Source of the DNA: Rutidosis leptorrhynchoides
Taxonomy: Eukaryota; Streptophyta; Magnoliopsida; Asterales; Asteraceae
Reading direction: 5' to 3'
Length of the DNA: 64,000 bases
Assembly: GCF_046630445.1 (NCBI RefSeq)
Contig: NC_092339.1
Coordinates: 76,092,001-76,156,000, forward strand
Position 1 is the stretch's first letter. Each line of letters opens with the position of its first letter. Positions 44,821 through 58,472 of this stretch are shown here, piece by piece. The notes beneath the pieces are model-generated. The model had not been told where the DNA came from. It saw only the letters and a program-made list of their open reading frames with translations, and made no database searches. The translations under genes and the position numbers were made by a program.

Positions 44821-47293
44821 TGTTGGTTGAATGTTGGTTAATGGACTAACCGACAAATTTAAGTATGATGCTTAACTAAAGAATATGTTTTGATGATGAC
44901 ACATACATATGCATAAGTGATGATCGACATCTTAACGTAAAACACGCAAGTTCACTAATCCATACTTGATCTTGCAAATGACCAAATCAAACTAAACTTA
45001 GAATAAAAATAAAGATCATTAAAGTTACACGGTCAAAGGTACAAGCGACCATATACTTGACCGTAGAATCCCAGACTGAATCTGCAATGCAGTTTTGTGA
45101 AAACAAGTTCCACCGTCGTCACCACGGTCAACCGCAGTGCGACTGTAGATTTCACTGTCACCATTTTTGACCAAATTTAGTTTGACCACTTCCCGACATC
45201 TATAATTCATGAAATATTTCTCAACACGCTTAGAATAGATGCCCTCTCCATACTCATTTGAGTTTTGGTCATAAAAAGGCTAATCTTGGTTAATCACGCT
45301 TAAGTACACCTTAATGACAATTTAACCATGATTAAGCATAACACATAAGTGTTAATCAATAACTTGTGATCTTAAAACTTGTCTAGACATTCTTAGGATG
45401 ATCACAAGTACCAACACACATAAGCTAATGTCACTAGAACACTAATTACAATCAAAGATTAGTTAGTGACAAATTAAGGCTAAATGAAGAACAACATTTT
45501 AAAGTGTAACTAGTAAAGACTTATAATTCTAAAATACACTTAGATACATTTAGGATGGTCACCACGTCCCAACTAGAGATTGCTCTACAATCAAAGATTA
45601 CTTAGTGATAAATTAAGGCTAAATGAAGAACAACATTTTAAAGTGTAACTAGTAAAGACTTATAATCCTAAAATACACTTAGATACATTTAGGATGGTCA
45701 CCAAGTCCCAACTAGAGATTGTTCTTCCCTTGTACATGTGTTGGACATTAATGTGTGCTTACACATTAATCATGCAATGTGTTATATTGCAAGTAAGCTT
45801 GCTAAAGCTTAAACCATATTGTTGTGCAAATATCTATATGATTGATATTAGAATAACTATCTCTTGCTATATGTGAGTATTACTTGCTACTTGCTAATAT
45901 GGTTGATACTCATTAATTTGCCAACTTGTTAACATGCTCTTAAACTTACTATGTGTTATAAGTTAGAACACTAGGATTCAAATAACTAGTTTACTTCAAG
46001 GAATTAAGTGTAACATGGTTCACAAATAATAATGGTCAATAATCTATTTGGTCTTGTCTAGTAACACACATTGTATAACATGTCCAAGTACAACTTACAC
46101 TCAATGTTTAACTTAGAAAAACATTATTCAATTAATCTATACTTAATCTTAAAATGAATATGATTTGTGATTAATTGAAACTAGGAAGTTAATGACATGT
46201 TGACTAGTCTTTGGGATTGAACCAAATGCATTAATGAACCTAACTAAGTCTTGACCAAACTGAGATTACCCAAAATGACAATCAAAACACTTCTCCACGA
46301 ATGTTGTGTTTACCACATTTGGAGTGTTATGTTATTTTCACACAATAAGACCAAATCACACACACTTAATGCATGTAGTACTTGTATAGGATATTGGATT
46401 TCTTTTGCAGGTGCTAAATGAAGTAAAGATTCTAAAATATGGTGTTCAAATATGAGTCAAAAGACTATACAACGGATACAAATTTTGGACACAGGCGCGC
46501 ACGGTAGAACCACGGTCGACCGTGACAGTGACCTTCTGGCAACGACTAGTTTTTGAATTCCACTATAAATAGCAAGCATTGGAGAGCATCTGGAGTGGAC
46601 CCTCTTGCACATTTCAAAGGCATATTTCCAGAGATCACAAAGGCTTCAATTACTACTCAAATGTGATCAAGCAAGAGAAGATTCTATGATCTTATAGATA
46701 TAGAATTTGGTTGTTGTAAACTTACTAATCAAATTTGTTTATCTTGTGAGTTTACTTAGTGTGATGTATGTCCTAGAATTGTCTTAGGATTATCATCATT
46801 AGTTGTATGAGTCTTGTAACTCAACTAGTAGAAGCATAGGCTAGCTTAGTTATCTACTTCCTTAAAGGGACTTAGGAAGTTGATTAATCTTAGTTGGAGA
46901 TTAATACTTGTCCAAGTTGAAGACAAGTTGAGCTAGGTTGGAGTTGGTCTTTCAAAGGGTTAGAAAGATTAGGTTTGTTGTCTACCAAAGAAGTTAAAGA
47001 CTTGTAAATCGGATCTCTACCGGGTTTGAAGAAAAGTGCTTAGTGAAGCAAGAAATCCCAATTAGTGTAATCGGGGAGTGGATTAAGGTGGATTAGTTAA
47101 CATCCACCCGAACCACTATAAATCCTTGTGTCTATGTTCTTTATATTACTTTACTTATCATTTTGAACATAAACACCACATACATCAAGTTTGAGTTAAA
47201 TTGGTTGATCATAGTTAATCAAGTTTAGTGATCAATTGAAAAAGTTTTAAAAACGCATTAAGTAACTATTCCCCCCTCCTCTAGTTACTTACA
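44821..47293 (+). mobile_element. Candidate solo LTR (Ty1/Copia, SIRE-like) nested in an older LTR
   Basis: About 2.47 kb starting TGTTGGTTG and ending GTTACTTACA. Flanks GGCAG (44816-44820) and TGCAG (47294-47298) match in four of five bases. It has a TATA-like CACTATAAATAGC near 46561, and CTATTCCCCCCTCCTCTAG near the end, as in large plant Copia LTRs. A tandem duplication of about 138 bases lies at 45449-45725. No internal region is attached. Confidence 0.55.
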
Positions 47294-47934
47294 TGCAGCA
47301 TGTCGATTTTTGAGCTTTTTGCATCTAAATCTCAATTTTCGATAGTTTCGGTCGAGTCAATTGTCCACGAATATCACATAATACATATATAACATGTTTA
47401 TAACCTCAAAACACACTCAAAAACACATTCAAGGCATAAATTAATTATATATCACAAGCTCACTTTACAAAAATCCACACAGAACACATTTAATTCATCA
47501 AAATCAGATTACATACCTTGTGTTGATCCTTAAAACTAGCAGAATCAGATGCATAAAGTCACAATCTATGATTTACACTCTTTGATTTCAATGATTAAGG
47601 TGCAGTATAGGTGTTTAGGGTTTAAACTTGCCAAAATGGGTAAGTTAGGGAACGAGCAGGAGTATTTAACACACTTGGGGTTTCTTCACTGTGAGGAAAC
47701 CCCACTCCCAATTTTCTCACGGGTATTTACAACTTTTCTAAAACACAATGTACCTCATTAAGCGGTCCAAACGAGGTCCAAATCACATAAACAAATATGT
47801 TCTGTGACCCTTGTCACAAAAGTCACTTTATCACATACACAAATAATTATAAAACACATAATTTTGATAATCACTATATTCCGACATAAGGGTAAATGAG
47901 TCATTAGCACTAGACCCAAGTCGAGGTTGTTACA
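47294..47934 (-). mobile_element. Right part of the split LTR
   Basis: It ends GAGGTTGTTACA, i.e. TGTAACAACCTC on the minus strand, a usual start of Gypsy-type LTRs. The composition at the junction with 44820 fits one sequence split by the solo LTR. Confidence 0.45.
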
Positions 47935-48019
47935 GTGTTCATCATCAAAATAAAAATAAAATTCGAATATTCTCGTTGGTGTGTTGTAGACAGTTGTCTC
48001 CACTAAAAGTGGCATCTTC

Positions 48020-49015
48020 TTATGTTAGCATGCCCAAATTCGTGAGAATTTTAGAGTCTCATCTCATGGGTGAAGCTAAATAGGTAAACACTCCAATGTC
48101 TACTTCACCCCCTCTATTTCCGAATTCGTCCACCAACTCTACTGATGCCACTTTATTTCAAAAAATAGTCAGCCAACTTCAATAATTGACTATGACTAGC
48201 CCGGACAATTCGTTTTCTACGAATAAGCTCTCCCAATCTAGGATTCACATTAGCAGGCATTGAAACGCCTACTTTGGTACCTAAAATGAACCATCTACTT
48301 CAGCCTCTTTCTTCGTCATGTCAAACAGTTAACTTTGAGTGCTTTTAGTGACTCTGATTGGGGAGGAACCAAGCTGACCCTGGATGTTCTACTACTGCTT
48401 ACATACTTTATATTGGTGGTATGATTATCTTCCAGAAGTCTGCTCGTCAAAGTTCAGTTTCACGTTATCGACTGAAGCCGAATACAAAGCAATTGTAGAT
48501 GCCGCCTCTGAGATTATTTGGGTTTGCAATCTTCTTGATGAACTCGACCTATATGTTGCACCACCGATACTCTTGTGTGATAATGTTGGTGTCACATATT
48601 TGTGTGCTAACCATGTGCTTCATATTCGTATGAAACATGCTACTCTTGATTACTACTTCGTCTGAGAACAGATTCAAAAAGGGGCTACTCGAATTCCACA
48701 CATTAGCAACAAAGATAAACTCGTAGACACTCTTACTAATGCGCTATTCAATCAACCATCCCTTCAGTTTCGTGCCAAGATAATATTTTTACTGGATTTA
48801 TTGATGGAAACTCCATCCTGAGGGAGTGTATTACTGAATAACCTTGGTCACCAAGTTATCGACAACCCTTGGTCACCAAATTATTCTACTTACCTTAAGT
48901 ATGTTGTAATTAGAATCATAGTCTTATTCTAACTCTTGTAAAGTGTATATATACACATGCCATTCATCAATAAAAGATATAGTTTTTGACTCAAAAATTA
49001 TCTCTATATTGCGTT
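48020..49015 (+). mobile_element. Ty1/Copia relic: RNase H end plus LTR
   Basis: An RNase H region is readable in pieces ([20 protein letters not shown], then a [10 protein letters not shown]-like block). A polypurine tract CTGAGGGAGTG comes next, then an LTR-like tail of about 190 bases with TGTATATATACACATG and ATCAATAAAAGATA. The 5' parts are missing. It is strongly decayed, with several breaks, and old. Confidence 0.75.
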
Positions 49016-49487
49016 TTATAAACTTTTGTTAGGTTTGTTTAGTTTGACTAGAGCTTGTCTCGATTTCTCTTATATCAGTTGTACTTGTTGATCTTCGAAT
49101 TCGTTATAATATTATTGTGTTTGTTCGAAAAAAATATATTGTAATGACAACAATAAGTTCATTACCATTTCATTTAGAGGGTATATTTAAAGGTCATGAG
49201 ATAATCCAGTTATGTCGAGTAAATTCTCTTTCTTTGAAATAAAAACCTCATTCATTCATCCTTTTATAAGTTGTTTTAAGTTTAAAACTTCATTAGTGTT
49301 TCCAAAGTATATAAGATTGAACAATTTGTTTGATTGATCATGTAAGATGGAGATAAATAAAGTTTGTTTTTTCTAAGGAGATTCCAAAATCAAAAGGGAT
49401 GCTACCCATCTGTCAAAAACACAAAGTCAATATTTGATTTTCTAATGTCAAATTTCATATATAATTGTTTTAAAAGATACAGTAATG

Positions 49488-49554
<67 letters not shown>

Positions 49555-50076
49555 AATTATTATACTTATAAACTATTAAATTATTATGCATGAACACATT
49601 TGACATCTCAACGCATACGGCCGGAGTGTAATACGTAGTATATACCAAATAACAAGACATTGACTATATAGCATCCCTTAAACGAGGTTAATTGGCTTAA
49701 TGATGATTAATTAGTATATAGATTATATAATATGATGATTGGAGGGTCGTAAGAGTCTTAGCTTCAATCATGAGATAGTGACTAATACGTATTGATTAAT
49801 TGTATTAGTATAGATTAATGCAAAACGACATGTGATGATTAACAACATGATTAAGATATACTATCCAAACCAAAGAACTTCAAAGTAAGAAGATGTTTAA
49901 TTAACTAGCTTATTGATAAAATCCTTATATTATAAATATAGAAGAAGAAGACCCCGTAGATTATTATGTTTAATTATGTAGTAGTACTTCTAAAACTATT
50001 TATACATAAATATGTCTAGCTAAACTCTAATGGATTAAGCTCATCGATACAATCTAGTTGAAATATACAAACCTAA
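49016..50076. other. AT-rich intergenic DNA with a (TA)n array
   Basis: No gene recognised. A (TA)n microsatellite lies at about 49498-49549. Confidence 0.4.
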
Positions 50077-50309
50077 CGCTACAAGAATCAGACCCATCCC
50101 GAGAAAATGTGTCCTTTTTGGAGTTAAAAAGCTTTTAATCAACAAAGAAGCAAAAATTAAAAAAAATACTCGGTATAACTTTTGCGGGCGACATGTCATC
50201 CGGACAAATTTTACGAGTAATAAAAGTTTGTCAAAAAGGAGAAAAGTTTGTCGCGTAGATTTTTTAGGACGATAATATCTGATCCAGAAAAATCAAATTT
50301 CTCGTAGTG
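50077..50309. mobile_element. CACTA-like MITE
   Basis: A 233-base element. The left end CGCTACAAGAATCAGA and the reversed right end CACTACGAGAAATTTG resemble the CACTACAAGAAA terminus of CACTA transposons. It is flanked by the 3-bp duplication TAA (50074-50076, 50310-50312). No coding capacity. The left terminus is one base off CACTA. Confidence 0.65.
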
Positions 50310-50312
50310 TAA

Positions 50313-52890
50313 CTAATAATTTATTCTAGAAAATACACATTGGGATGCCTAGAATAGAAATTCAAGAACTAACTAGCTTTGTACTAACATAACTAAGACC
50401 CTACTAGTATACGTTAAAGAAAAAATCAATTAAATTTTTTCTGAAACAACTAAAATTTTATATAAAAAAAAAGCTCTTTAGCGATCGAGTAAAGCACAAC
50501 AAACCCGATGTATTACAATGGCAGGAAAAATCAATTAGATGGTCATGAGTTTCAAAATACTGAATTGAATTTCAAATTACTTTATTGAATTTTATATTAT
50601 CAAAATATGTAAACAACGTAACGCTACTTTATTGCATGATTAGTATCATTTTAACGGCAAATTTGATTAATAAACCAGTAGGGGCTGGAACATAATTACA
50701 AAGGATTAAGATGAACTATATATTTGAACTCGATGATTACATTAGTAGTTTTGAATTACGTACATGGGCGTATCAATGTAGTTACGGGCGGGATCCTGTG
50801 ACACTATTAGTTTGAGTTTCTTTTTTTACGGTTTATACTTCTCATTTGATAACACATGACTAAATTTAATTACATGCCCCATATTTTTAGAATTTAGTAT
50901 TTTTTTAAAGGCAAAGAACCCTTAAAATACAATGTAAAGATAATTAGTTTTGAAGAAAGAAAAAAAAAAATCAGGACTTTAATGAATTTTGATCATAGAT
51001 TCAACTGATTACCAGATGACTAATTGAAGCATGCAAGACATTGATCCTAGCATATTTAGGGAGATTTTTAGTAATTTATTTCGTATTTTTGAGATTAAGT
51101 ATGCATAACTTAAAACGATGGAAGCTTTGTTAATCATCAATCAATCAATGGTATAGTATATTTGAGTTTGATATAAAGTAAAGATAAAATAAAATCCAAG
51201 GGTGGCTTCAATATTGCTAAAAGTAGGACATTACAACGGAGAAGAATGTTGTGTGTTCCCTCAGATACCCTAAAACCTAATCCAATCCCTACAAAGATAT
51301 TTGACACCTTTCACAAGACGTGTGTTTATTTGTTCGTACGTGGTATTCGAACTTGTTAAAGCTCGGCTCAAATCGAAAACAAGTCCAGCTCGAGTAGCTT
51401 GGCATATTTACGCCCCTAACCCCTTGTCATGATAGTTACAAGCTTGTGATATTAAGTAGCTACTTATTGATCAAGTGAGAATTTGTGATCCAATTAACGA
51501 GATCAATAGTTAACAAGGAAATATTAAAAACGAATCAAAGTAGCATCACTTTTGTTGTTAATCCGTGACTAATTTTTAACTCGAAATCTCGATTTTTTAC
51601 TCGCGATTCATGACACGGCTCAAGTAGTAAGACTCGAGTTAGAATCAGGGTCAGTAAAATTCTAAGTAATATAAGAATCAAGGTCCAAGTCATCTTGATT
51701 TTTGAATTTTTGACTGCACTCATAAGAGTTAGATATAGGACGTCTCGTGTCAACTTATCATGTCATCATAATAAACCATGACGAAGAATCTATCAAATAC
51801 ATAAAACACAAACAGTAAAAAGTTTATTTTACCCGATAGTCACATTAAATAAAAAATAGTCAATTAGAATATTTTGGTGTAATTAACCTTTAAATTATTT
51901 TAAATGATCTAAACAATGATTACGAAGTAGCCATTTCGTTTCACGAAAGAGAGAATAATCAAGTATAATGTACTTTATTATATCGTAAAATGGTAAAATA
52001 ATGATACGAGACATCTTATGATATTTCCCAAAACTATTAATACTATAGTATAACAGAAATGATTGGTGGTGAAGATCCATATTTGGCATATATCGACAAT
52101 AACTAGCTGTGATATCTCACTAATTTACCCCAAAGTGAATCCAAATGACTAAAGGTATTTTTAATTTTAATAACTTTCGGTATTTTTAGACGTGTTACGT
52201 ATAACATCATACATATACTCATATTCTTTAATTGATGCACATTACAAGAATTAAGGATTTTCCCATGACCTTTTTCGAATTTTCCCGACTCTTTTTTGGT
52301 AAAAACTTAATTTTTCCAAATAATAATTAACTCCGTATATAATAATATTAATTAATTAATTAATTATTATTATTATTATTATTATTATTATTTTTGTTGC
52401 AAAAGACTGTAACTTTATAAAAACATAAACCTTCATCAAAAAAATGAAAGCTCGAAAATAATATTAATTAATATGAAACCAAACCCATGTCACATAAAAT
52501 CAGACCAAAATTTTTTATTTAACATTTTGATAAGAATAGTTTTGTAAGAATTAGTAAACTCGTATACTATGAGACAGAAGATATCATATACGATTTTAAT
52601 GACTTTATCTGTAAGCCAACCTTAAGGTTTATGGATATATGTGAATTGAACCTAGTCCCAAACTGACCATTCACCCCACTCTTTCAGTATATTCTGCCGA
52701 TTTTTATGGCTTTACAAAATTTGGTAATAATATATAAATAATTCAACATGTTTTCTGTTTCACATTCTATCCAAGGTTTTATGTAATTATTTGGGAATTG
52801 CAACGCACGATCTCTAGCTCTTCATGTCGGCTTTCCTTTTTTATATGTATACATACATACGTCCCCCATATATATACTTCTTTATTTGTT

Positions 52891-52931
<41 letters not shown>

Positions 52932-52932
52932 T

Positions 52933-53008
<76 letters not shown>

Positions 53009-53281
53009 AATAATGAAAACGTTAGAATAACTGAATAAGATATTTTCTATTAAAGTTAGCTGGAAGAACGGATATTTTTACTCAACAGGTAACTAATTAA
53101 CCGGATTACTTTGTAACCGTTTAAATATTTTCTCTAATCATCACAAGATATATTTTTAGTGAATTTTGAGCTTGAATATCAAGACTTTAACCATTAGATA
53201 TAATTGTATGATTACTGCTAATAACATTACGGAGTATTAGACTATATATATTCCGTATATAAAATTAAGTCATTGCGAGTA
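50313..53281. other. AT-rich intergenic DNA with trinucleotide microsatellites
   Basis: No gene or element recognised. (TTA)n lies at about 52360-52393 and a long (AAT)n array at about 52893-53005. Confidence 0.4.
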
Positions 53282-53293
53282 CACTTGTTTTTC

Positions 53294-53298
<5 letters not shown>

Positions 53299-53332
<34 letters not shown>

Positions 53333-53459
53333 AAAGGCAATGTTAGTGGTTAGAGTTAATTCACGAAAATCCCCCCCCCCCCCCCCCCCGAGACTCGAAC
53401 CCTTGATCTCCTCGAACACCATGTTAACATGGTGACCAATGAGGCAAAGCCCCATTGGC
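53299..53459 (-). mobile_element. tRNA-derived SINE with 17-bp target duplication
   Basis: On the minus strand it begins GCCAATGGGGCTTTGCCTCA and carries a B box in GGGTTCGAGTCTCGG (53408-53394). A long G run follows (C run on the plus strand, about 53371-53389). It ends ACATTGCCTTTCAAAAAA in a poly(A) tail of about 30 (53299-53330). Flanks are the perfect direct repeat CACTTGTTTTTCATATT at 53282-53298 and 53460-53476. Intact tail and duplication suggest a recent insertion. Confidence 0.9.
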
Positions 53460-53476
53460 CACTTGTTTTTCATATT

Positions 53477-54004
53477 ATTTCCTTTGTCACGACTTTATGG
53501 AAAACACTCAACTTATAATACTAAAATATTGCATATATATCTTCTTATATTCGATTCTTTAATTAAACACATGATTGCTCTTTTTTATGAAAAAAAAAAA
53601 CTAAGAACCGATTGTGTATATTACAAATTGATTTTGTGAGTTAAAAGGAGTAATGTGAAAGACAAGCTCCAGAGGACACAGCTCATCTTGTCTCAAACTA
53701 CCAACCACCAAAAAACAATATGAAAATAAGTATGTTAACCATCCATGATAGCAACGTGGTTATCTAACTTTAAGACACGTAGCATTCCATCTCTTTTAAA
53801 GAATTCACTGTGTAATTAACAATGTACTCGTATAAACTTAAAAATAAGACTTGACAATTTATGAACTCGTGGTTTGTATAGCAACTTTATAAAATAGTAT
53901 TTGAAATTTATATTATTGATACCAATTAACCGTATGATACAATTACAATAATGAAACCCTTCATTAATAATATGATTTGTATTGAAACCAAATACATTGA
54001 AAAT
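53477..54004. other. AT-rich intergenic DNA
   Basis: Nothing recognised. Confidence 0.3.
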
Positions 54005-55554
54005 TGTTAGGAAGAGATGATCGCCTGGACGTTGGGAGATATAAATTTGAGAGAAAAACAACTCTATTACTCACAAGAATAGATTTACAGAGTATTACAA
54101 AACTCTTAAAAAAAAAAAAAAAACCTCTCAAACTCACACACACTATCTAGGTTGTGATTACACTTCTCTGAGTGATTTGGGATGATTTACAATGAAAGTT
54201 TCAACCTCTATTTATACTAAACTTTGGTGGCGGTGGAATGGTGTGAACGAGGAAGGTGTCGTGTGAACGGAGATGGTGGGCGGCCGTCATCGTGTTCATC
54301 TTTGCTTCTTCTACATGGTGTTCAAAGAAGGCTACTTTGAACATCTAGAAGGTGAGCTTCTAGATTGTAGGCTGGAAACTTTCAATTCTCCCCTCCAGCC
54401 GAATCCACGAACATTCCAGTTATGTCTCTGCATAACTCTAACTTCTCTCGAGTCACCACCTTTGTTAACATATCCGCATGATTCTCCTTTGTATGGATCT
54501 TCACTAGTCTCAACAGTTGTCGATCAATTACCTCGCGTATCCAATGATAGCGAATATCAATATGTTTTGTACGGGAATGGTACATGGAGTTCTTGCTCAA
54601 ATCTAGAGCACTCTGACTGTCACAATGTACCCTGTACTCCTTTTGCTTGATTCCAAATTCTTAGAGATAACTCTTTAACCACAACATTTCTTTTCCAGCT
54701 TCTGCGGTAGCAATATACTCTGCTTCAGTTGTGGATAATGCAACACACCTCTGTAGTCTTGACTGCCATGAAACAGCTCCTCCTGCAAAAGTGTAAATGA
54801 ATCCTGAAGTAGATTTCCTACTATCAGGATCTCCGGCCATATCCGCATCTGTATAGCCTTCCAAGATTGGATCAGCTCCCCCGTAACAAAGACATAGATT
54901 CTTTGTACCTTTAAGATATCTGAGAATCCATTTAACTGCATTCCAGTGCTCTTTCCCGGGGTTGGAGAGAAAACGACTCACCGATCCCACTGCATGAGCA
55001 ATATCGGGCCTTGTACACACCATCGCATACATCAAACTTCCAACTGCTGAAAAATATGGTACTGAAGACATCTCCCCAATCTCTTCCTTGGATGAGGGAC
55101 AAGAACTCTTGCTTAACTTGAAATGGTTGGCTAATGGAATGCTAACAGGTTTGGCATTGTTCATATTGAAACGTGAAAGCACTCGTTCAATATACTTCTC
55201 CTGAGATAGCCATTACCTTTTATTCTTTCTGTCTCGGGTTATTTGCATTCCCAAAATCTGTTGAGCCTGTCCTAAGTCTTTCATGTCAAAAGACTTAGAG
55301 AGTTCTTTCTTCAGCTGGTTGATCTTCGTTGCGTCTTTCCCTACGATTAAAATATCGTCTACATATAGTAGAAGAGCAACGAAATCTCCTTCAGAAAACT
55401 TCTGAATGTAGACACACTCATCTGCTGCAGTTTTCTTGTACCCTTGACTCACCATGCACGAGTCAAACTTCTTGTACCACTGCCTAGGTGCCTGCTTCAA
55501 ACCATACAAACTTTTCTTCAGCTTGCATACGAGGTTATCTCCTGAAACCTCAAA
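54005..55554 (-). mobile_element. Ty1/Copia element, 3' part, interrupted by a Gypsy element
   Basis: Minus-strand parts in order: reverse transcriptase C-terminal part (about 55554-55200, with YGLKQAPRQWYKKF and LLLYVDDILI), RNase H (about 55180-54400, with STTEAEYIATAEAGKEMLW and a KHIDIRYHWIREV block), a purine tract GGCTGGAGGGGAGAAT, and a 380-base LTR (54005-54384) starting TGAAAGTTTCCAGCC on the minus strand. A few frame breaks are present besides the insertion. The rest of the element should lie beyond the Gypsy insertion, outside the window. Confidence 0.88.
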
Positions 55555-58472
55555 TGTGATGCCCCGTACAAAACCATCGTGTACGAATCATCAACAACAA
55601 GATCATTACAAGGTTAAACACTATATGCTATTTCAAAATACGTTTGCATTCATGATAAAAGGTGACGTCATAACGAACGTCAAGTGTTTTACAACCAAAG
55701 TATGCTTCTATGAACGGAAGCAAAGATAATAGTACGTGACCCTTAGGTCGTTACAAATCATAGTTTCAAAAGTAAATAAGTTTGAATGCAAGATAAACAG
55801 TTCATGCGGTGATAACTCTAGAGCAGCGGGTGTCTACAGCAAGACTAGTACACATCGGAAGCAACCTTAAGCACCTGAGAAAAACATGCTTAAAAACATC
55901 AACACAAAGGTTGGTGAGCTATAGTTTAAGTATAACATTATGTAAGGTAGGCCACGAGATTTCAGTGCTACAAAGAGCGTTTCAAAACAGTAAGATAAAG
56001 TATATGCTTAACCGTGGGCACTTGGTAACTAACTTAACGTGTATACCCCCTGAAAGTACATTTGGAAAGTGCGTATGATTACGAAGTATTAAACACTTGT
56101 TAAATGCTAGCTCGACTAGCCCGAGTGGGGATGTCAAACCCTATGGATCCATATCTAAGATTCGCGTTCACCGGTTCAAAAACCAATGACTAAACGTTAC
56201 CGAGCTAAAGGGAATGTTTATGCCGTTGTATAACCCACACATATATAAAGTTTAAGTACTCGTACCTAGTATGTAAAACGTAAAATGCGCATGTATTCTC
56301 AGTTCCCAAAATAGTTAAAGTAAAAAGGGATGCTATAACTCACAGTGGTAAAGTAGTGGTAAAGTCGAGTCGGGAAATAAGCAAGTACGTAGGTCCGGAA
56401 AGTCCTCAACCTAAGTCAAATAGTACTAAGTTAGTAAATCGTCTTAATAGGTTTAAATGTATGTAAATTAGGTCTTAAAAGTCATCATCATTCATCATCA
56501 AACAAAAGGTGTAAAGTAAGTTTCGTTCAATGAAAGAGTTTAAAACAAAGGCTGAGTTCGATCAGTCACCACGGCCTCTATACCTACTGAAATAAGGTGA
56601 GACCAATGGTCATGGCTCCGTATATGAGTACTTTAGTTGTGGTAAAAATCCCAGAAGCAAACTCATCTTCGCTTGACCGTGGCGACGGTCTAAGTACGAG
56701 TAGGTCAGAATTTTCAGCACAACGTTAAAAGGACATAGTGACGATCGGAGGGCCATAAATCCTAAACTGTAACTCGGATTAAGACGAGTCCTAAATGAAA
56801 AGTTATCTACTCGAACAGATCTATCTGAAAATTATCTTTGTATGGGTCAGACACAGAAACAGTAAAACAGTAGGTTCCAGTGGTTCTTGGTACTCGATGC
56901 ATATCACGGTTCTCATCCTTGATGCATATAGCTTCAAGTGTACAACTCGTTGATGTGTTTGCATCATATTAACCAAGGTTTCACCATCATAACACTTGTG
57001 TAAGTCTAAGACATGTAGCACAACTCAATTAAGTGTTGTATGTAGTTTGATGAACCAAAGTTACATCAAAGTCTTAGATTTAACACATACATGAACTATA
57101 AAAGTAATATTGAACTACAAACTTGAAAGTAAACTAACTAATCAAGATCTTAAGATGTAGAACATAGTTCTTAGTTAGATCTTGAAGATCCAAGACCCAA
57201 AAGTCTAGATCTAAAGTTATTAAGTTAAATCTAACACCAGTGTATGAAGTTATAACTAAAAAGTTATACTTCCATGTTCTTGAACTTTTAAAGTTAACTT
57301 TAGTTCAAGATTAATGAGATCAAAGTTAACTAGTAACACTTGACCAACAAGAACATGAATCATGAAATTAAAGTGCAAGTAAATGAAGTAATAAACTAAA
57401 TAAACAAGTTAACAAGTCATGGTTGTTCATACTTTAAAGATTCAAACCAAAGTCTTGATCTTTAAGAATGTAAACTTTATGTTTACAAACATGAATTACA
57501 AGTAATGATTTTCAACACATGAACTTACAATCTTTCAAAATATTAAATGTAGAACATAAACTAGAAAGTTTAGTTCTTGTGTGTTCTTGTAAATACAAGA
57601 TAAATGAAGAATCAACCTAAAGAGTTTGATTCTTTAATACTAGTAAGTAACAACTAACAAAGACAAGTAACAAAGTAACAACAATGAACAAGTAAACAAC
57701 AAACAAATGATGATGAATGTGTATGTATGTGGTTCGGTTTTTAGGGAGAAAAGAAGAGAAAAAAAAAAGAAGCTTTGTTCTTACAATATTTGAGAGAGAA
57801 TGAGAGGAAGAAATGAGATGTAAGTTAGTGTGTGTAAAAGTGAGGAAGCAAAATGAGGATACTAGTAGATAAGTCACACAAAAAAAAAAAAAAAAATTGA
57901 ACACCCCTTTCTCCTCATGGGTGCCGACGGTTAGGCTCATCAAAAGGGGAGGAGGGATTAGTCCACAAGTCCATTGCATGTTAAAGGTTTAAAAGTTGGT
58001 TATTAGATGTATTTGCATGGGAAGGATGAGTAAGTAAATGGTAACTAGATTCCTTAAGTGTTTAATCCATTTAGTTAAGTTTGAAAGTAATACTTGCATG
58101 TGTGTTGGCTAGTTAATCCATTTAGTTAAGTAGAGTGGGCTAACAAGTCCATTAAAGAAGTAGGGTGGGCTCTCTAGTCCACTAATCACTAATAAAAGCC
58201 CAAGTTCCATTAATTAACAAATTAATCCAATTAAAGCCCAAGTAATTAACTAGTATCCATAGTTAATTAAAAATGATTAATAAAACTTAATCATGAATGT
58301 AAATAATATCTGAAAATATTATTCGTATAATGTACGTGTGTCACAAAGACGTTTCGGGCATTTAAAGTCAAGTATGATAACATATAAATGTATATAAACA
58401 ATACATCCATTAAACACAAGTATTAATAATAATTATTAATAAATAAACGTTGGAAATTCCAGGGTCGTTACA
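55555..58472 (-). repeat. 3' LTR of the chromodomain-type Gypsy element
   Basis: About 2.9 kb, starting TGTAACGACCCTGG (58472) and ending GGGGCATCACA (55555) on the minus strand. It holds the putative LTR intron (donor GTGAGT at 56343, acceptor TTTTTCTCAG ending at 55875). It also holds the motif CTGAGAATACATGCGC (56302-56287). Confidence 0.85.
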
